DNA of 64,000 nt, taken from positions 1 through 64,000 of the forward strand of contig JAFKAC010000163.1 in assembly GCA_025766275.1 (NCBI GenBank), read 5' to 3'. Below, in pieces: positions 58,240 to 64,000 of this stretch (the stretch's first letter is position 1; every line of letters begins with the position of its first letter). The stretch is from Lactarius indigo. Taxonomy: Eukaryota > Basidiomycota > Agaricomycetes > Russulales > Russulaceae. The notes beneath the pieces were generated by a model that had not been told where the DNA came from, did no database searches, and saw only the letters and a list, made by a program, of their open reading frames with translations. Both the position numbers and the translations under genes were made by a program.

Positions 58240-59096
58240 TCAGAATACACCAGAGTTCTTGGCGATGGATACCCAGCTTTTAGCGACATACTGCGTGAAT
58301 ATTTCAGCTTCTGTGAGGGCGCTTTGCATGTGTGATGCCGAATCGAGGAGAGTTTCGAGGAAGGCGGGGGCAGTCTGGGGTGACGTGATTTGATGGAGCT
58401 CTGTCAAGAAATAAAAAGTAGAAGTTGGCCACTGGAGAGAAGGGGGATGCAAGCTCATCAGCTTACCGGCACTCGCGTAGATAGCCGCAAGGGCGATCCG
58501 CTTTGTATACCAAGAGGGCTTTCATACGAGAGTTTAGGGCACTCGCGGAGGGGCAGTGTAAGTGTGTAAACGGGACGTACTCCGATGGATACGTCCTTGG
58601 CCGCTCTACACGCCTCGTCAGCAACGCTTGCTGCATGCTGTACCGCCGGTCGCGGATCGAGAGGGGGCACACCAAGTCTCGGTGATGCGACAAGTGCAAA
58701 AGCCTATATAGCATTACATATATAGGAATTGACATATGAGCGCGCGGTACCTCTGGAAGATGCTCGAGGACGGGCACGTTGTACTCGAGGCGGGCGAGCA
58801 GCGCGCCCTTCACGTCTTCCACGGGTACGGAGCGCATGTGATTTTGCCCTTGCTCGAGCCACGCACTGATCAGCGTTCGTCGCGCGGTGTCACCCTCGCC
58901 AAATAACGTTGTGACTGCGGAATCGGGGAGTGGCGTGGCGTGGGGCTCTGGGAGGGCGAGCACGGAGCGCGCGAGAGCCACACGGGTGAAGCCATGCTGT
59001 CGTACGAGAGGAAGTGCGAGTTTCAAGAGCTGTGTCCTGCGAACGGATGGGTATACATAGTTGAGGATGGGAGGGCACATACCTGAGCTGGGTCAT
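58240..59096 (-). CDS. COQ9: Ubiquinone biosynthesis protein Coq9
   Basis: Coq9 is a mitochondrial matrix lipid-binding protein of the coenzyme Q synthome that presents intermediates to Coq7. Five exons (59096-59083, 59036-58751, 58703-58581, 58518-58467, 58400-58240) give 211 aa. Marks: LLKLALPLVRQHGFTRVALARSVL, LPDSAVTTLFGEGDTARRTLISAWLEQG, LARLEYNVPVLEHLPEAFAL, LDPRPAVQHAASVADEAC, VSIGPSWYTKRIALAAIYASAELHQITSP, PAFLETLLDSA and EAEIFTQYVAKSWVSIAKNSG. The lipid-pocket helix region is intact. The first exon is only 14 nt (MTQL plus two bases), so the mitochondrial presequence is unusually short; an in-frame upstream extension exists but lacks an ATG. Divergent from eIF3j. Confidence 0.92.
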
Positions 59097-59260
59097 GGCC
59101 GCCTTGAACGGCAAACTCGTGACGAGACACCTGCCATTTCCGTATATCTTGCTCTCCACGACCGTTCACAATCTCTCTGCTGCTCGGCAGCGCCGACCGT
59201 CCTTACGCATACTTCTCTCTTCACAAGCGCCAAAAGTAAAGAAAATCCAAGAAGTATAAA
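59097..59260. promoter_or_regulatory. Divergent promoter of COQ9 and eIF3j
   Basis: 164 bp separate the two ATGs, so both genes must share or overlap their upstream elements. CTCTCT-like pyrimidine stretches occur near 59170-59220. No TATA recognised. Confidence 0.55.
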
Positions 59261-60255
59261 ATGTCTGACTGGGGTAAACGATTACTACTACTTTGTGCTA
59301 CTTGTTACTGATAACGGGGCAGAGGGTTCTGACAACGGCGGCTCTCCGGCGGTGGCGGGTGCCGTACCCAGCAAAGCAGGCGCCAAGGGCAAATGGGAGG
59401 GAGAAGACGAGGACGACGATGAGCCCGTCGTACGTATCCGCGTCACCAGACTCGAAAGCCCCGTCCCCTCCTGATCATCGCGATCATCGCAGAGCGACTG
59501 GGAGGCATCCTCCGAAGACGACGAGGTAAAGGCGAAGCCCGCGGCGACAGCAGCGGCGCCTCCCAAGAAGAAGGGGACGCTCAAACAGAAGCTCGCCGAA
59601 AAGGAGGCCGCGCGGCGGGCCCAGCTCGCTGCGGGCGGCAGCGATGCAGACTACGACGAGGATGCGGTGCTCGACCCGCGCGCGAAGGCGCGGCTTGAGA
59701 AGGAGCGTGAACTCGAGTCCGATCTCCACAACGCTACTGAGCTCTTCGGCTCCAGCACCCTTAAGAGTGCGTCGCCGCCGTTTCTATCTCATCATTTTTG
59801 TATCACTCACTTATGCGCACAGGTTCCTCTGCCGATGCGGATCTGGACAAAATTTTGAAATCGTCGCCCAATTCTAAAGAGGACTTCGTCGCGCTCTCAG
59901 AAGCCATCATCGCGCATATCGTGAAACGGCACCAAGACAAGCCCCTGTACTCTACGTTCGTCGAACACCATGTGCGCGCCCTTGCCCAGCCCCTGCGCGA
60001 TGTCGATGTCCGCAAGGCCGCGAGCGGACTCACTACACTTGCGAATGAGAAACAGCGGGAGAAGACCAGTGGGAAGAAGAAGCCAAAAGCTGCCGCAAAG
60101 CCCGTCCTTGGCGCAAGCAAAGTTGGGAATAAGTAATTCGTCCTTTAGACTTGAGATATGTGCGTTCGGCGCTGATCGACCTTTGCAGGCTGGATACGAC
60201 GGTGTACGACGAGGCGCTGGACGATTTCGGGTCCAACGCAGATGACTTCATGTGA
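59261..60255 (+). CDS. HCR1: Translation initiation factor eIF3 subunit J (Hcr1)
   Basis: eIF3j is the loosely bound eIF3 subunit that sits in the 40S decoding channel and helps initiation and recycling. Five exons (59261-59273, 59323-59429, 59493-59766, 59823-60132, 60189-60255) give 256 aa. Marks: MSDWE at the start (split after the first 13 nt), an acidic run WEGEDEDDDEPVSDWEASSEDDE, the Lys-rich KKKGTLKQKLAEKEAARRAQ, DPRAKARLEKERELESDLHNATELFG, the core helix FVALSEAIIAHIVKRHQDKPLYSTFVEHHVRAL and RDVDVRKAASGLTTLANEKQREK, and the conserved C-terminus YDEALDDFGSNADDFM. Complete and typical. Confidence 0.95.
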
Positions 60256-60397
60256 AGTGAATGAATGTAGCCCTGTTTTATTTTGATACTTTAATTGATT
60301 AGTCCAGTCGCCGCAATTCATCCTGTCTGTAGCCGAAATCGCGTAGATTGTAGCATGGATTAGTTCCTGCGGTGGCCCGCCGCCACAAACAACTACT

Positions 60398-60422
60398 CAT
60401 CATCATCATCATCATCATCATC
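60398..60422. repeat. (TCA)n microsatellite
   Basis: About eight perfect TCA/CAT units between eIF3j and the Crinkler gene. Confidence 0.9.
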
Positions 60423-60734
60423 GATGTCCTGATGATGCCTCCGGTGGTTCTTTCTCTTAGTTCGCGTCCGCTTCCGCTAGTCTCGGCCCAAACACCTTTC
60501 GTGCACCAAAGTTCGCGCCGACATCCCAACTCTGTAGTTTGGCTTTTCAGCCCGCCGCGGCGAGCGTTAAAGGATTGTCAGGAGACCAGACAGCCAAGAA
60601 GATCTCGCCATCCAGGGCTCAGTTAGTACAACACCGGTCGTCGCGCTCACCAGTCCGAGATCGAGGTCACGGGGTAATCGCGTCACGCAAGTGCCACTTT
60701 CTTTCGATTTGGACCCGCCCAGACAACGGTCATC

Positions 60735-63162
60735 ATGTCCGCTTCCATCACGCTCAACTGCCTGGTCTATGGGCAGCGTTACGACAGGATCTTCTCGGTC
60801 GAGACCCCCGGTAACGGGAATGTCATCACCCTGAAGAAAGCGATCAAGAACAAAAAGAATCTGACTTTCCAAGATGTTGAGGCCGACACTCTTAAGCTAT
60901 GGAACGTTTCTATCCCCATCGACGAATTTTTGGAAGAAAAGATTAATGATCTAGAGCTTGGGACAATGACACCACTGCTACCTGTGAAGGGGTTGTCAGC
61001 AGTCTTTTCGGGAAAAATTGAGGATGACCACCTCCACATCGTCGTACAAGGACCCGCCGCTATCGTCCAGACAAATGGATCTCCGCGGCTCCAGCTAAAT
61101 TGTTTTGCACTCGGTGGTAATCGCAATAACGTCTTCTCGGTCAAGATCCCCGGTACCGAGAGTGTCAGCACCCTCAAGGAAGCGATCAAGGACAAAATGA
61201 GGCCCGCATTTGATCACATTGTCGCTGACACCCTCATCCTTTGGCGGGTTTCTGTCCATGACACAAGCGATCTCGAACTGAAACTCAACGGATTCGACCT
61301 GGCCGATGAAGACCAGTTATCACCTATGCAGGTGTTATCGAGCGTCTTCTCGGATCCCCCTCTTCCAGGGCAAGTACACATTGTTGTGAAGCCTTCGTCA
61401 GCCCGTGAGTTCGAGTGGTTTTCCTCGCCACCCGTCTGACCTCGTTGTAGATTTGCTGTTTCAACAACAACGAGCCTCAAAGTCTGACACGAATGAACCA
61501 TGGACGAATATTGGACAACTGGAAACTAGTACGTTTTCTGACAAGTTGAACTCTCAACGTTGTTGAGCCCCGACTTTCCAGCCCAAGCTTTAGTAGTCAA
61601 TCACGCGGTGGGAGTTCCTCCACCCTCATCCATCGCTACGTTCCCCAGATTTCATGCTGAGCAAAAGCGTCACCCCATATGGAATGGGCGTCCCTCGGTG
61701 AATTCGGGCATCCCCATACAACTCTATCACCCCGCGTTTGCAAACTTTCTTCGCATTTCCCGTGAAGGTACCGTCGACATCGATGTCAAGCCGGAATCTT
61801 ACTCGGCCACACATTCCCTCTTCCACGCCGCTGCAGATCTTCACGACAACGAGGCTGAGCGTGTAACAGCAACCTGGACGTCTTTGGGACTGGCCATTGA
61901 GAATCCGCTTCCTCCACTGGACCACCATGGCATGCATTTCAACGGCGCCATTACAGAGGTCTGTGGAGGCGTCCCTGCTTTGGTGGCTCTCAAAGAAGAT
62001 AAGAATGAAATCGGGACAGACGGTTGCGACCCATCGCACCAGTGTGCTTTCGGCTTTCGTTCGTACTACGCATCAGAAAGGGTTACGTATTCCTGCCATT
62101 CCCTGCCAATTGCTCTTGTCTCACATGTTGTAGATGGAGCGGATCCGTAAAAGTTGTTGCTGCCCAACTTTCTTGATCGCTCTCGCAGGCCCTTGGATGT
62201 GTATTTTCGGAGCGGTCTTCGTTGAGAACGCAGTCGTTCAGCAGCTGACGGACTTCATCTGGATCGGTGGACATCCCTACGACGACCGTAAAATTGAGTC
62301 GGTGACGCGTATTCTGGCATCGCTTGGCACAGGGATAAAGAAATTGAAAGACTTTTACAAGACGCTATCCCAGGATGGTTTACGACCCAATCCCCAACGG
62401 TTCTTCCCATTTATTCGGCGCTACCCTGTTAAAGAAGATTTTGTCAACTTCTCGTATAATGCCTATCTTTTCCCCGTCACTCAGGATACTCGGGACACTC
62501 CGAGAAGCCCCTCCAAAGCCATATTCGTTGCTACCACCGAAGTCAAACGTCGACGTATTATCGTCAAGTTCACTCAAAGATATAACGCCAAAGCCCATCG
62601 CCTCCTTGCAATCAAAGGCTGTGCTCCTGAACTCTTATACTGCTCGAAGGAGGATCCGAATTCCGTTGATTTTGCTGGGTTGATCATGATCGTCATGGAA
62701 TATATCGATGGAAGAACTGCTTATCAGCGGTATAGCAACGGCCGACTTGACCAGCGCATTTTTGATCAGGTTGAGAAGGCCCTTGGCATCCTGCATGACG
62801 GAAACATTGTCTTTGGTGATCTCCGTTACCCGAACATCATAATTACGAAAGACGAGCGCGTTCTGCTTCTCGATTTTGATTGGTGCGGAGAACACGAAAA
62901 GGACACCTACCCCGTTTCGTTGAATGACAATCGCGATCCGCTCAACAGCATTAACTGGCACCCTGACGTCAAGAGAGGTGGTAAGATGGCGAAAGTGCAT
63001 GATACTTTCATGCTTGATGGCATGAGACCTCAATCGGACACCACGTCTTTGTACAACCAGCCACCAGCCACGACTTCAAGTCAAGATAGAGAACACATTC
63101 GACTCGGAAAACGCAAAGCGCGAGCCCAAGACGATGAGGTGAATGAAGGTGAAGGCGTGTGA
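60735..63162 (+). CDS. Crinkler (CRN)-type protein with tandem header domains and kinase-like C-terminus
   Basis: Four exons (60735-61404, 61451-61528, 61582-62081, 62134-63162) give 758 aa. Residues about 5-105 and 118-218 are two copies of the Crinkler ubiquitin-like header: LNCLVYG / LNCFALGG, a (V)ITLKKAIKNKK / VSTLKEAIKDKM helix, ADTLKLWNVSIP / ADTLILWRVSV, a late L-x-x-V-F-S and (L/V)HIVV strand. A linker and a middle region with LYHPAFANFL and KEDKNEIGTDGCDP precede a protein-kinase-like domain: a Lys in IIVKF (about 561), VMEYIDG hinge, then ILHDGNIVFGDLRYPNIII (Asp645, Asn650) and LLLDFDWCG (DFD for DFG). A Lys/Arg-rich tail follows. Header plus kinase is a known Crinkler architecture; its role as host-directed or competitor-directed effector is inference. 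No signal peptide is seen. Confidence 0.85.
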
Positions 63163-64000
63163 AGAAATTGAGACCAATACTATATACCGTACGATAAGTA
63201 CTTTACAACTTGTATTCCCATACTCTATGGCTTGTCACCGAATAATAGATTCCGCCCGAGGGGAAGAATAAAATCAATACAGAAATAACAAGAAACATGG
63301 AAACGCAGACGCACAGACGCAGGCGCAGATCGTCAACAGAGGCTACTTTTCCGCATTCGGTGACACCCCGAAAAAGGAAGGTGCTAAGCAAGAAAGTCAC
63401 CTTTTTACTGTCTTTGTAGCCTGTGTTTCCCGTAGACACCGTCTAACATGCTAGCTAGAAATGACGGGACCTAGGACGATGAGTGAGTTCAGTCGAGTCA
63501 GCTAACTCTCAGGTTCACCACGCAATTAAGCCGATGACAGTCACACAAGACATATGCAAAACAACAGCGGACACATAACTAACTGACCATTCACGCTGTC
63601 TTAGGCTTGTAACCCATGTGCCAATGCCCTGGGCAGATAGCATTCACAGGTCGGGTGTCGGGTGATTTAGTAGCGTTCAAAAATGACATTGTCGTTCTTG
63701 CCTCAGACAACATAAGATATCTACCAACTCACATCTGAAAATGTTGTCTTTTTCTTTCCCCCCTGGCATGGCGTAACATATGTGTCGTTATCAATGACTC
63801 CACCAGTTGAAGGGACGTTATGGTAATACAAGTTAGGAGCACTGAGTAGTGCCAGTGAAAGACTATAATAATATTACGGGTGAGTAAAGCCAAGAAAGAG
63901 GTGTTACAGTACTACAGAAAAAGCCGGCTAAAAATATGGATACAGTATTGTTCATGAGCATTATGATGAAAACATCTGTGGAAGGTCGTGTAGCGTCTCA
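63163..64000. other. Intergenic to window edge
   Basis: 0.84 kb with no recognised gene; one 78-codon minus ORF (63203-63439) includes a hydrophobic run but no family resemblance. Confidence 0.45.

Noticed and set aside
1..64000. CRISPR arrays, bacterial operons or phage
   Set aside because: Introns throughout, no direct-repeat arrays with unique spacers, no Shine-Dalgarno-led gene strings.

Overview
This window reads as nuclear DNA from a filamentous basidiomycete, most likely an Agaricomycete. Genes are packed 0.1-1 kb apart on both strands. They are split by many introns of about 46-70 bp, and nearly every protein I could recognise is a fungal orthologue. Lineage-specific families typical of mushroom-forming fungi and their plant-associated relatives also occur: DUF6535, BTB/POZ, SH3-tail membrane proteins, a divergent G-alpha and a Crinkler. 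The mix made me think of Cantharellales (Ceratobasidium/Rhizoctonia-like), but that is an inference. There are no rRNA genes, no CRISPR and no confident tRNA. Intron boundaries below were placed by eye from GT/GC-AG sites, reading frame and family similarity, and exon phases were checked by arithmetic wherever all exons are listed.

Layout. 0-6 kb: a frameshifted DUF6535 gene at the left edge (-), a three-copy imperfect tandem repeat, the autophagy lipase ATG15 (-) and a retrotransposon gag remnant. 6-16 kb: a small secreted-protein ORF, then a dense housekeeping block: TAN1 (+), F-actin capping protein beta (+), a PPIL3-type cyclophilin (-) sharing a 129-bp divergent promoter with a divergent G-alpha (+), and ASA1 (-). 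16-23 kb: an SH3 membrane protein (-), an MFS sugar transporter (-) and an NPF-rich single-pass membrane protein (-). 25-34 kb: a tandemly duplicated NAD(P)-binding epimerase/NmrA-like locus with one intact copy (28.1-29.3 kb) and at least three decayed copies, interrupted by the serine palmitoyltransferase subunit LCB1 (+), which carries a homopolymer frameshift.

34.6-40.6 kb: a Zn2Cys6 transcription factor followed 141 bp later, same strand, by an IucA/IucC-type (NIS) siderophore synthetase. 42.1-44.1 kb: a chimeric gene joining a BTB/POZ domain to the linker of translation factor eIF4G that holds the eIF4E-binding motif. 44.6-49.1 kb: a 2OG-Fe(II) oxygenase (-) and a DENND6-family DENN protein (+). 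49-55 kb is mostly non-coding or unrecognised. 55-63 kb: a C2H2 protein (-), COQ9 (-) divergent from eIF3j (+), and a Crinkler-type effector with two tandem header domains and a kinase-like C-terminus (+).

The most interesting signals are the BTB-eIF4G chimera, which looks like a domain capture that could bind eIF4E without the rest of eIF4G; five GC-AG introns in four unrelated genes; the epimerase duplication cluster with a 10-nt micro-exon in its intact copy; the double-header Crinkler kinase; and the NIS synthetase beside a transcription factor.
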